6,761 nt of DNA from an uncultured Eubacteriales bacterium (GCA_902497185.1 CABVEG010000091.1:1-6761), one strand, 5' to 3'. Shown: positions 1 to 5,640, numbered from the stretch's first letter. The notes: generated from the sequence alone by a model not told the origin. Numbers and translations are program-made.

Positions 1-1635
1 CAAGACTGCTGTTGTTGTGGATCTATCTGTGTATCCCGCCTTATCATTAGGCACCTTACCGCAATAATTGTCATTAAATAATACAGCAACATCATTACCG
101 ATCTGGTCAAGAACTCTGATTACCTGATTTAAAGTAAAGTCCTCATTTTTGTCCTTTGTAGTGCTGACAAAAGAATTAATGTCCTTTAATACTCTTACAT
201 CATCGCCAACCTTATGTAACACAAACTTGCCTGCCTTTAATAAAGCAGTAAGCTCAAGCTGAGTATAATCGGTATACACATTATACTCACCATTATAAGT
301 AGTATTAGCAAGGCTCTTGTTTACGGCACAACCTGCACTTGCACCTGTAACCCAGTAAACAATTTCGTTACCGCTTTCGCCGTCCTTTACACTGTTTGCA
401 ACATTAATAACACCCTCATAATCAGCAGCATAATTAGACACAACAGTCTGAAACTTAATACCGCTCTCATCACGTAAACGTTTTGTGTACTCCACATAGA
501 GCTTTTTAATTGTATCATCAGCAGAAATACATCCTAAAGTATTAAAACTATAGCTTTCAAGAGCATTTAAAGCCTTCTGATGAGCAGTAGCACTTGCTGC
601 TGTAACATCTGTACCGCCTGTCATATAAATGCCTGCTGTTTCATAAAGTGTTGCATCACTGTCATAATCAATGTAATCACTTTCAAGGTCTGTAATAACA
701 TTTACAGTCTGTTCTTCCACTGTTTCGCCATTAAAAATTGTCTTTACATTATAATCATAAATTGTAATATTGGCACTATACAGCTTAAATGTAGCACCCG
801 CAAAGCCAATATAATAAGTACCCTTCTTAGGAATTTCAAGTGTTATGGCATTTCCGCCTGAATGATTAACAATATTATCAACGCCTGCAGTTTCAATACT
901 GTTAAAATTCTCATCATAAAGACCAATATCCCATGTTGTCTGAGTTGTACTACCCTCACCTAAAGCATCTCCGTTTGCACAGTACAATGTAATTACTGCC
1001 TGTCCCAAAGCCTCAACTTTAAGAGCGTTATATATTCCTTTAGTAGAAGTACTGTTTATTTTTCCTTTTATTTTCAAAACATTTTCAAAGCTTGTACCGC
1101 CTACAGTATCATTTACATTCTCTACAGTAATATCAGCCTCCCCAATCACTGAAAAATATGGATTAAGTACATATGATTCTATTGCTACACTCATTGTATT
1201 ATCATGCATTGTACCTACTTCCATATCATCAGCAGACACAGTTGAATTTATTTTTTCACTTACACCTACAACATTACAAATACCATTACCCAAACTACCG
1301 CCATACTTAGCAGTACCAAAAGCATTACTTGCCTTTACACCACCGCCGTTAAGTCTGTAAGTATAAAAAGTAGTAGCATTAGTAAATAAATCTCTTAAGC
1401 CCTTTAATTCATCTGCATCGTAAGCATAACCAAAATTCTTAAGGCTGTTTTTAATAAAATCCTCATTAGTAACCGTAATAACCTGATTTTCAGGACCCCA
1501 GTCAAGAAGCATTGGCATAGCTGCATAACCCCTGTCCGATACGCTTGCATTAGCTCTCTCCTTGCTTATAAAATTAATGTAAGTACCGGGTAAAGTTTTG
1601 TTCTGTGTTGTAAAAGTACCGCCACCTAAAGCCAT
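1..1635 (-). CDS. Contractile tail sheath protein (XkdK-like), C-terminus off the left edge, with a large internal insertion
   Basis: This is the sheath that surrounds the tail tube and contracts to drive it into the host. I translated it codon by codon from ATG 1635 to the window edge: 545 codons and no stop. AAGGAGG lies about 10 nt before the ATG. The N-terminus (MALGGGTFTTQNK, LPGTYINFIS, SDRGYAAMPM, about residues 1-45), RLNGGGVKASNAFGTAKYGG (94-113), MTGGTD (338-343), TKRLRDESGIKFQT (384-397), ADYEGVINVANS (404-415), WVTGASAGCAVNKS (428-441) and DINSFVS...VIRVLDQIGND (485-515) match the XkdK/clostridial sheath family. That family is about 430-470 aa long with a C-terminal domain of roughly 80-110 residues still to come here, so the full protein would be about 630-650 aa. 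The excess is explained by an inserted domain at about residues 120-291. It follows the pre-sheath gene with a 2-nt gap. Confidence 0.93.
   Translation of the reverse strand, partial: MALGGGTFTTQNKTLPGTYINFISKERANASVSDRGYAAMPMLLDWGPENQVITVTNEDFIKNSLKNFGYAYDADELKGLRDLFTNATTFYTYRLNGGGVKASNAFGTAKYGGSLGNGICNVVGVSEKINSTVSADDMEVGTMHDNTMSVAIESYVLNPYFSVIGEADITVENVNDTVGGTSFENVLKIKGKINSTSTKGIYNALKVEALGQAVITLYCANGDALGEGSTTQTTWDIGLYDENFNSIETAGVDNIVNHSGGNAITLEIPKKGTYYIGFAGATFKLYSANITIYDYNVKTIFNGETVEEQTVNVITDLESDYIDYDSDATLYETAGIYMTGGTDVTAASATAHQKALNALESYSFNTLGCISADDTIKKLYVEYTKRLRDESGIKFQTVVSNYAADYEGVINVANSVKDGESGNEIVYWVTGASAGCAVNKSLANTTYNGEYNVYTDYTQLELTALLKAGKFVLHKVGDDVRVLKDINSFVSTTKDKNEDFTLNQVIRVLDQIGNDVAVLFNDNYCGKVPNDKAGYTDRSTTTAVL
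763..1275 (-). other. Inserted beta-sandwich-like domain within the tail sheath (about residues 121-291)
   Basis: Lined up by eye with Bacillus XkdK, the sheath runs from KYGGSLGN (110-117) straight to YDYNVKTIFNGETVEEQTV (293-311), where XkdK has YGGTKGND...FDVTTYMDESEVDKQTV. The roughly 170 residues between have no XkdK counterpart. They are rich in Thr, Ser, Asn, Gly and Ile/Val with alternating strand-like segments: FENVLKIKGKI (183-193), ALKVEALGQAVITLYCANG (204-222), WDIGLYDENFNSIE (235-248), AITLEIPKKGTYYIGFAG (263-280) and FKLYSANITIY (283-293). The pattern 'LYDENFNSI ... ITLEIPKKGTYYIGFAG ... LYSANI' resembles accessory beta-sandwich domains on secreted pectate lyases and other polysaccharide-active enzymes. 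Codon use also differs from the flanks: 6 of 16 Ile codons are ATA inside, against 1 of 17 outside. The boundaries are approximate. Confidence 0.7.
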
Positions 1636-1637
1636 AA

Positions 1638-1955
1638 TTAATCATCCTCCTTTAAAATTAAATCCACTTCATCAACACTGTATCTTTTGTTATCTTCAAG
1701 TACAGCACCAAGAAGGTCCCTGTACCTTGAATATTTTTCAAAGCGTAAAATACTTTCCTTTGAAAATTTCCTTACCTTCTTTTTAGCAACAGAAGCCTCT
1801 GTTACTGCTGTTTTTGTTGATTCATCAGTTTTTACTGCTTTCTCAACATCTGCAACATCTTCCTTAAAGACATCAGCCCCTGTAACCTCCGTAACTTCAG
1901 TCTTTAAAACTTCATTAGGCTCCGTTGTTTTTTCTTTTGCCTTTTTTCCGGCCAT
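1638..1955 (-). CDS. Small pre-sheath phage protein of unknown function (105 aa)
   Basis: A short gene between tail terminator and sheath, the position where PBSX-type phages carry a small conserved protein. AAAGGA sits 9 nt before ATG 1955, and the stop is 2 nt before the sheath ATG, so the sheath ribosome binding site lies inside this gene's last codons. Residues 1-60 are low-complexity and rich in Lys, Glu, Thr, Val and Ala (for example EVLKTEVTEVTGADVFKED), probably disordered. Residues 63-103 form a compact domain, FSKESILRFEKYSRYRDLLG then AVLEDNKRYSVDEVDLIL. I recognise this as the conserved 'FxKEQIlxSkrYxxRrDLLxAlLxddkxYtxxEVDxxI' segment of small phage proteins in this position. Its role is not known to me. 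A structural-assembly or chaperone role is possible from context only. Confidence 0.85.
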   Translation of the reverse strand: MAGKKAKEKTTEPNEVLKTEVTEVTGADVFKEDVADVEKAVKTDESTKTAVTEASVAKKKVRKFSKESILRFEKYSRYRDLLGAVLEDNKRYSVDEVDLILKEDD

Positions 1956-1969
1956 TTAATTCATTCCTT

Positions 1970-2443
1970 TCAATTAAAATATAGTTTCTTCATTTTGACA
2001 GCCTCATCGCTAACCCTTAAAACAGGGAATTTGTATGTAACCACAAAGCTCAGAATATTTTCCTGTACCTGAGAGCTTGTATCACTGCCCCACCTGAGAG
2101 TATTTTTCTTTACTTCAGATTTCATATCTGTACCTCTTATAAGCCCCTCATCGGTAGTAATATAATTAAGCACTTCATAAAGCCTGTCAGTAACATCGTT
2201 GTACTCCCCTTTGTAATCCTCAGACAGTGGTAAATAATAAACCTGCATTACCTGACTTCTTAAAAGCCTGCCTTCACTTACACCTGCCATGAGCTTTTCC
2301 TCCTCCGAGGTGCTTTTACAAAATATAAAAAAACAAGGTGTAATTAATCCCTGCTTTACATTTTCCGTATATATACAGTAATCCTCACCAAACTCATTGT
2401 ATATAGCCTGAGACATTGCGTCAATAATACTCTTTATAATCAT
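1970..2443 (-). CDS. Tail terminator protein (157 aa)
   Basis: It probably caps the tail tube and sheath at the head-proximal end and joins the tail to the head. The chosen start is ATG 2443 (MIIKSIIDAM), because GAGGTG lies about 6 nt upstream. A TTG five codons earlier would place that ribosome binding site inside the coding region. Residues 1-75 show the pattern I associate with clostridial phage tail-terminator proteins: an N-terminal helix (IIDAMSQAIYNEFG), then CIYTENVKQGLITPCFFIF, then a charged loop and MQVYYLPLSED. The C-terminal part, ENILSFVVTYKFPVLR, is beta-rich. About 157 residues is normal for this group. It sits between head closure and sheath, as expected for a myovirus late operon, and ends 14 nt before the pre-sheath gene. 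Confidence 0.8.
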   Translation of the reverse strand: MIIKSIIDAMSQAIYNEFGEDYCIYTENVKQGLITPCFFIFCKSTSEEEKLMAGVSEGRLLRSQVMQVYYLPLSEDYKGEYNDVTDRLYEVLNYITTDEGLIRGTDMKSEVKKNTLRWGSDTSSQVQENILSFVVTYKFPVLRVSDEAVKMKKLYFN

Positions 2444-2487
2444 TAAATCACCTCGCAAACCACACTTTTTCTGTAGGAGACAGTTTC

Positions 2488-2512
2488 TTCAGTGGGGACA
2501 GTCCCCACTGAA
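2488..2512. repeat. Perfect 25-nt palindrome (12-bp arms, 1-nt centre), REP-like
   Basis: TTCAGTGGGGAC at 2488-2499 and GTCCCCACTGAA at 2501-2512 are exact reverse complements around a single A at 2500. It lies in the 100-nt gap between head closure and tail terminator, the only sizeable gap in the 4382-1 gene run. A partial direct repeat of the arm (GGAGACAGT, 2476-2484, against GGGGACAGT, 2494-2502) and a GTAG at 2473-2476 lie beside it. GGGGACAGTCCCC-type hairpins recur as REP-like elements in clostridial genomes as I recall. No T-run follows on either strand, so it does not look like a terminator. It would form a strong hairpin in the late mRNA. Confidence 0.75.
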
Positions 2513-2543
2513 ATTGCCAGCTCACATCCCCACAAAAACGCCC

Positions 2544-2912
2544 CTAAGCCTTACTCTCATACACCGTAAGCATAACCTCCTGATGAGAAGGATAAATAAG
2601 AGGCTCACCGGAGCATTTAAACATAAGCACTCTGTCAAGGTGCTTAACATCAATCCTGCTTCCTGCCTTAATAATTAACTCAGGAGCCATAAAGAGCTTA
2701 ATAACCTGCTTTTTGTAATCAGCAGTTTCGCTCTGACTTGTATTAGCATCTGTCTCATAGCTGAGCTTACAGGGGCAATCCTGAATAACAGCCTTTTCCT
2801 TAAAGCCTGTGGATTTGTTGTCATTAATAACCTGACAATATTCATATACTGTGCAGCTGTCAAAATACAAACTCTCAACAGCCTTTCTGACCCTTGTATT
2901 AATACCTGCCAT
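2544..2912 (-). CDS. Probable head-closure / head-tail joining protein (122 aa)
   Basis: It probably joins the connector ring to the tail and closes the filled head. The start is set at ATG 2912 (MAGINTRVRKAV), which has AGGTGG a few bases upstream and begins 1 nt after the connector stop. A longer reading from 2981 would overlap the connector gene by 68 nt and is not preferred. The protein has a short basic N-terminus, then beta-rich stretches (FDSCTVYEYCQVI, CPCKLSYET, KQVIKLFMAPELIIKAGSRIDV) and ends with VMLTVYESKA. Size, beta content and place after the gp6-like connector fit the SPP1 gp16/YqbH kind of head-closure protein. I see no diagnostic motif, so the call rests mainly on gene order. 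Confidence 0.65.
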   Translation of the reverse strand: MAGINTRVRKAVESLYFDSCTVYEYCQVINDNKSTGFKEKAVIQDCPCKLSYETDANTSQSETADYKKQVIKLFMAPELIIKAGSRIDVKHLDRVLMFKCSGEPLIYPSHQEVMLTVYESKA

Positions 2913-2913
2913 G

Positions 2914-3315
2914 CTACCACCTGACTTTTCTAAAAGCAATAAGCTCATTATCCCTTTTGCAAAGCCTGTCCAAAAGAGCATTAAACATACTTATAGCGCT
3001 GTTACTGTCCCCTGTACTGAATTCAACAGTAACATCACCTTCTTTAATACTGCTTAATCCCACATTGTCATAATCAATACTATCACAAACCTGAACACCA
3101 ATACTCTGCTTAGTCTTAAGTAGAGTGCCTGCCGCCATATCCACAGCAACATAATAAAGCTCAGCAGGAATTTCAGTTATATTGCAAAAATTCTTAATAT
3201 ACTGTTCAGTACCGTTTATTGCAAACTGTAAAGTTACGGTATCCCCCTCATTAAGATTGTAGCCCAGAGTATTTAACCTCTCCACTACATCCTCGCTTCT
3301 GATATTCATAGGCAT
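2914..3315 (-). CDS. Head-tail connector protein, gp6/gp15-like (133 aa)
   Basis: Likely the adaptor ring that docks beneath the portal. The stretch LQFAINGTEQYIKNFCNITEIPAEL..VAVDMAAGTLL (about residues 29-67) has the helical pattern of the SPP1 gp15/HK97 gp6 connector family: 'I..a...I.ny.n...iP..L..v...ma...l'. The C-terminus has a helix, ISMFNALLDRLCKRDNELI. ATG 3315 overlaps the capsid stop by 1 nt (TAATG), which suggests translational coupling. A second ATG at 3309 (MNIRSEDV) sits 9 nt from AAAGGG and is an equally good start. The length of about 130 residues is usual for the family. The order capsid, connector, head closure, terminator supports the call. Confidence 0.75.
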   Translation of the reverse strand: MPMNIRSEDVVERLNTLGYNLNEGDTVTLQFAINGTEQYIKNFCNITEIPAELYYVAVDMAAGTLLKTKQSIGVQVCDSIDYDNVGLSSIKEGDVTVEFSTGDSNSAISMFNALLDRLCKRDNELIAFRKVRW

Positions 3316-4382
3316 TAACCCTTTGAAATAATTCTTGCAATAGGAATAGCCTTGTGATTAATGTACTTTGGAGTAGTACCTCCGTCATTAACAAGCTCCC
3401 AGTTAGTTCCTTTCTTTAACTCTGCATCAGTTGGTGAAAGTGTTGCCTGTGACTTCTTTGTGTAGCTTATACCAAAGGGAGCATAACACTTTCTCTGTCT
3501 CACATAGAGAGTGTCCTGACCGCCGTTTACGGAAGGATTTCTGTCCATTTCATAAGGTACCTTAGCACCAATATTTTCATAGTCAAAGGCACCCTCACCA
3601 AGAATATAAGTAGTATACTTTGTATGAGCTGCCACAGCTGTATCACCGCTGCCGCTTGCAGCAACATTCTCAACAGGCATATCATCATCAATAATAACGG
3701 TACGACCATTCCATGTAGCAAGAGTTAGATCCCTCTGAACGCCATGTCTGTCAGTCTGCTTTAAATAAGCAAGAAGGTTTAAGTTTTCAAGATTAGTGGC
3801 AACAGCAGAATGCATAATAGCAAGCTTAAACTTGTTCTTGTTGTCGCCGCCTGCCTTCTGAATAGCAGAATTAAGAGTTGCAGGACCTACTAAGCCCTCA
3901 CCCTCACCTGTAATATCAAATGTATGATTATTAACAAATTCAAGGTTCTTAGCACCTGTCATAGAAAAAATACCCTCTAAAATAGCAAGTAATGTACTCT
4001 GGTCAACAGCGTCAAAATATTCAGACACCTGATTAGCCACATTGTCCATAAAGCCTGCACCGCCTGTAATATCCTCAGAAAAATCCATTTCAGTCCAAGC
4101 CTTAGCTCTGCCTACTACAACAACACCTCTTTCGTATGTAGTAGTACCTGTCGCAGTAATATCAGTCTGACCGTCATAATTAAGGACCTCACCGTCCAAA
4201 AGGTCATACATAGGTAAAATAGCATAAGCCGTACCTGACTGAGAGCTGAAAGCATTTCTGATTTCAGCATTACCTCTTAAAGCCCTGCTCTTAATAAGTT
4301 CATTCTTTTTAAGCTGGGGCAATCTTTCCACATACTTACCAAAAGCCTGTGGATTAAATGTTTTTGAATCAAATTTCGCCAT
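3315..4382 (-). CDS. Major capsid (coat) protein (355 aa)
   Basis: The main shell protein of the head, expected to have the HK97 fold. It directly follows, after the small toxin locus, the scaffold gene it depends on. ATG 4382 (MAKFDSKTFNPQAFG) was chosen because GGAGG lies 7 nt upstream. ATG 4388 is only 1-2 nt from GGAGGA, too close. Features that fit phage coat proteins of Firmicutes: KYVERLPQLKKNELIKSRAL near the N-terminus, the region GTAYAILPMYDLLDGEVLNY, a YERGVVVVGRAKAW strand, MDNVANQVSEYFDAVDQSTL, then FKLAIMHSAVATNLENLNLL, the GRTVIIDDDMP segment and a late FGISYTKK. No frame break is visible. The length is typical for the family. Confidence 0.9.
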   Translation of the reverse strand: MAKFDSKTFNPQAFGKYVERLPQLKKNELIKSRALRGNAEIRNAFSSQSGTAYAILPMYDLLDGEVLNYDGQTDITATGTTTYERGVVVVGRAKAWTEMDFSEDITGGAGFMDNVANQVSEYFDAVDQSTLLAILEGIFSMTGAKNLEFVNNHTFDITGEGEGLVGPATLNSAIQKAGGDNKNKFKLAIMHSAVATNLENLNLLAYLKQTDRHGVQRDLTLATWNGRTVIIDDDMPVENVAASGSGDTAVAAHTKYTTYILGEGAFDYENIGAKVPYEMDRNPSVNGGQDTLYVRQRKCYAPFGISYTKKSQATLSPTDAELKKGTNWELVNDGGTTPKYINHKAIPIARIISKG

Positions 4383-4433
4383 TTTCATTCCTCCTTATTT
4401 ATAATTTTTTATAGCAAAATTTATGGAAGCAAA

Positions 4434-4445
4434 GGTTGATCAACC
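4434..4445. repeat. Perfect 12-nt palindrome GGTTGATCAACC upstream of the capsid gene
   Basis: This self-complementary sequence lies 52 nt upstream of the capsid start. It could be an operator-like site or the core of a small RNA hairpin. No matching second copy was noticed in the window. A 12-nt palindrome can arise by chance, so the weight is low. Confidence 0.4.
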
Positions 4446-4499
4446 AATGTATCCTTAAGCATTTTACAGAGAAAAAATCCTCCGAAAAGTATTTAACCC

Positions 4500-4528
4500 A
4501 TAATAAAAGACACCCTGCCATATAGGGT
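4500..4528 (-). terminator. Weak candidate terminator between toxin locus and capsid gene
   Basis: On the minus strand ACCCT, a 7-nt loop and AGGGT (4528-4512) are followed by GTCTTTTATTA. The stem is only 5 bp, so it may merely slow transcription. If real, it would end the toxin mRNA at roughly 310 nt and partly insulate the capsid gene. Confidence 0.3.
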
Positions 4529-4572
4529 TATAAAACATAACCACTAAAGCAAAGTGCCTCTTAAAAAAATAT

Positions 4573-4602
4573 TTGACAGCACCAATAAATTTATGCTATC
4601 AT
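4573..4602 (+). promoter_or_regulatory. Plus-strand promoter for an antisense RNA
   Basis: TTGACA (4573-4578), an 18-nt spacer and TATCAT (4597-4602), with TG at 4594-4595 making an extended -10 (TGCTATCAT). It points against every gene in the window. Transcription would begin at about 4608-4611 and run under the 3' end of the 21-aa toxin gene. Confidence 0.75.
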
Positions 4603-4608
4603 TAAATC

Positions 4609-4699
4609 ACAAGAGGGAGCAACAACTGTTGCCTTTCCCCTTTGAACGTATTTTTATTTAACCGTCCTATGGTTCAGATAGGGCGGTTATTTCTTTGTT
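4609..4699 (+). ncRNA. Putative antisense antitoxin RNA (about 90 nt)
   Basis: It is bounded by a good promoter just upstream and a hairpin plus T-rich tail at 4660-4699. It has no ORF with a ribosome binding site. Near its 5' end GCAAC-AACU-GUUGC (4618-4631) forms a hairpin. Next comes CCUUUCCCCUUUG (4632-4644), whose CCCCUUU core is complementary to AAAGGGG in the toxin mRNA's ribosome binding site; the same 7-mer recurs on the plus strand at 4761-4767. Its 3' end is fully antisense to the toxin stop codon region. The layout of convergent transcripts with repeats near both 5' ends matches type I systems such as Fst/RNA II of Enterococcus plasmids. Expression and function are inferred. Confidence 0.6.
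4660..4699 (+). terminator. Intrinsic terminator of the antisense RNA
   Basis: Arms AACCGTCCTAT (4660-4670) and ATAGGGCGGTT (4678-4688) enclose the loop GGTTCAG and are followed by ATTTCTTTGTT. The one non-Watson-Crick position (T4665/G4683) is a G-U pair in the plus-strand RNA but an A-C mismatch on the other strand. Only the plus strand has a T-rich tail. The hairpin therefore belongs to the plus-strand transcript. Confidence 0.75.
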
Positions 4700-4752
4700 A
4701 TGGACACTATTATTATAGTTACAAGTAATGTAAAAACAATTATGTATTCCAT
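4687..4752 (-). CDS. Type I-like toxin: 21-aa hydrophobic membrane peptide
   Basis: A tiny gene in the scaffold-capsid gap. ATG 4752 is preceded by AAAGGGGGTG about 5 nt upstream; the stop is TAA at 4689-4687. The peptide starts MEYIIVFTLL, continues as an unbroken run of Ile, Val, Leu and Thr, and ends SITKK: one membrane-spanning helix with an acidic residue at the start and a Lys-Lys end. This is the usual build of small Firmicutes toxins (Fst, TxpA/BsrG and 'holin-like toxin' types), though shorter than most. It has its own promoter, a hairpin covering its ribosome binding site and a convergent antisense RNA overlapping its 3' end. Together these support a type I toxin more strongly than the peptide alone. 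Such peptides depolarise or disturb the membrane when the RNA antitoxin is lost. A small holin-like lysis helper is an alternative. Confidence 0.75.
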   Translation of the reverse strand: MEYIIVFTLLVTIIIVSITKK

Positions 4753-4757
4753 ATTTT

Positions 4758-4780
4758 CACCCCCTTTCCGTAAGGGAGTG
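4758..4780 (-). promoter_or_regulatory. Hairpin hiding the toxin ribosome binding site
   Basis: In the minus-strand RNA CACUCCCUU (4780-4772) pairs with AAGGGGGUG (4766-4758) over all 9 positions, one being a G-U pair, around the loop ACGGA. The 3' arm is the toxin's Shine-Dalgarno sequence. Masking the ribosome binding site in the mRNA is typical of type I toxins such as Fst. Confidence 0.7.
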
Positions 4781-4818
4781 GAAAAGACAACCGCCGTTAT
4801 CCCCTCTTGCTTATATTC

Positions 4819-4847
4819 AGTATACAACATTTGTCGTATTTTGTAAA
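4819..4847 (-). promoter_or_regulatory. Minus-strand promoter for the toxin mRNA (and possibly the capsid genes)
   Basis: TTTACA (4847-4842), a 17-nt spacer and TATACT (4824-4819). The transcript would start near 4812 with AGCAAGAGGGG. The antisense RNA starts with nearly the same sequence (CAAGAGGG, 4610-4617), so the two convergent transcripts share their first bases. The next genes downstream on this strand are the toxin and then the major capsid gene. Confidence 0.7.
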
Positions 4848-4911
4848 ATATTTTTCACACCAATTTAACTTTTATATAAGTCTTTAATATTTCAACACTG
4901 ACCTGAAATTA

Positions 4912-5406
4912 TTAAATCAGATCTTTACCGGGATTAGCCTCCATATAAGCACATAACTGAGTATAATTCATATCATCCACATTAACAGGGTCATCCTCAT
5001 TGCTGCTGCCAATATGTGCGCCCTTAAACACATCAGTATTAAATAAATACTTAGTATCCTCGCCTTCCCTAAGGGCTTTAAGCTGCTCATTAAGCCCCGT
5101 AATACAGCCATCCTTTGAAAGCTTAATGCCATCCATATCAAGCATAGCCTTGCAGGCCTTTAAGGTCTTAGCACCTGCATTGGTCAGAGCCATATCAATA
5201 GCACTGTTAATTTTAAGACTTTCAATTTCAGCCCTGTGCTTTTCATCAGCAGCCCTGCTGTCCTGCTCAAGGGTTCCAATCTTTTCTTTAAGGGCATCAT
5301 AATCAGCCTTGGAAACAAAATTGTTGATTTCCTCATTATAAATCTCCAAAATAGCCTCCGCCTGCTCCTGATTAAGCCCCTTAGCAATTAAATCCTCTAT
5401 CTTCAA
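4912..5406 (-). CDS. Phage scaffolding protein, GP20-like (164 aa)
   Basis: An internal scaffold that guides capsid assembly and leaves or is degraded before DNA packaging. The start is TTG 5406, with AGGAGG 8 nt upstream; no ATG is available nearby. Residues 1-30 (MKIEDLIAKGLNQEQAEAIL) form a small helical motif. About 28-70 (VSKADYDALKEKIGTLEQDS..EIESLKINSAI) is a charged coiled coil. Residues 70-92 (DMALTNAGAKTLKACKAMLD) and then LNEQLKALREGEDTKYLF are the conserved GP20 pattern, where a helix with 'A..LTNAGAK..KA..ALLD' is followed by 'I..L.e......yLF'. The tail beyond residue 128 is acidic and ends MEANPGKDLI. Its place just upstream of the capsid gene fits. I see no clear promoter directly upstream. 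Confidence 0.9.
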   Translation of the reverse strand: MKIEDLIAKGLNQEQAEAILEIYNEEINNFVSKADYDALKEKIGTLEQDSRAADEKHRAEIESLKINSAIDMALTNAGAKTLKACKAMLDMDGIKLSKDGCITGLNEQLKALREGEDTKYLFNTDVFKGAHIGSSNEDDPVNVDDMNYTQLCAYMEANPGKDLI

Positions 5407-5559
5407 AATACTTTCCTCCTAAATTTTTTATAAAAAATAAACTGACAATAACATCTACTTATCTTCAACAATTTTCATATTTATTTCCTTTGCAAAGTTA
5501 AAATACCATAAACCGTACCCACCCTATCAAATCATAAACAACCACCACTTTCATTACAT
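5407..5559 (-). other. Spacer between terminators and scaffold gene: no clear gene or promoter
   Basis: This AT-rich stretch separates the cargo unit from the scaffold gene. I find only a 7-codon frame (ATG 5479, after AAAGGAAAT) reading MKIVEDK then stop, which loosely echoes the scaffold's first residues MKIED. No convincing -35/-10 pair is visible, so how the scaffold gene is transcribed past two terminators is unclear: read-through, antitermination or a late phage-specific promoter. Confidence 0.5.
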
Positions 5560-5592
5560 CAAAAAAGCACCTAACATATTTGTTAAGTGCTT
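5560..5592 (-). terminator. Second (distal) intrinsic terminator of the antitoxin-GNAT unit
   Basis: On the minus strand AAGCACTTAACA (5592-5581), a 4-nt loop and TGTTAGGTGCTT (5576-5565) form a 12-bp stem with one G-U pair, followed by TTTT. The same position would be an A-C mismatch on the plus strand, so it acts for minus-strand transcripts. Confidence 0.8.
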
Positions 5593-5640
5593 AAAATATA
5601 TAAACTTATTTCAAAAATTCCTTTCAATACCACTACGAAC

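Noticed and set aside
580..861. Plus-strand 93-aa frame with a Cys-rich start
   Set aside because: It is antisense to the sheath gene. The Cys codons mirror Ala/Thr codons (GCA/ACA) of the real protein, and there is no ribosome binding site.
1687..1959. Plus-strand 90-aa frame rich in Ser, Thr and Phe
   Set aside because: It mirrors the Lys/Glu/Thr-rich pre-sheath gene, which has a good ribosome binding site and family-like C-terminus.
2675..2920. Minus-strand 81-aa frame within the head-closure gene
   Set aside because: It overlaps the head-closure gene out of frame and has no family-like pattern.
4391..4465. 13-codon minus-strand frame (starting MLKDTL) before the capsid gene
   Set aside because: The nearest GGAGGA is about 18 nt from the ATG, too far, and the peptide is very short with no membrane or family character.
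4660..4688. Bidirectional terminator also ending the toxin mRNA
   Set aside because: On the minus strand the stem has an A-C mismatch and is followed by AAATAAAAA, not a T-run.
5000..5302. Plus-strand 100-aa Leu/Ser-rich frame
   Set aside because: Antisense shadow of the scaffold coiled coil; Leu/Ser arise from complementing Lys/Glu/Ala codons.
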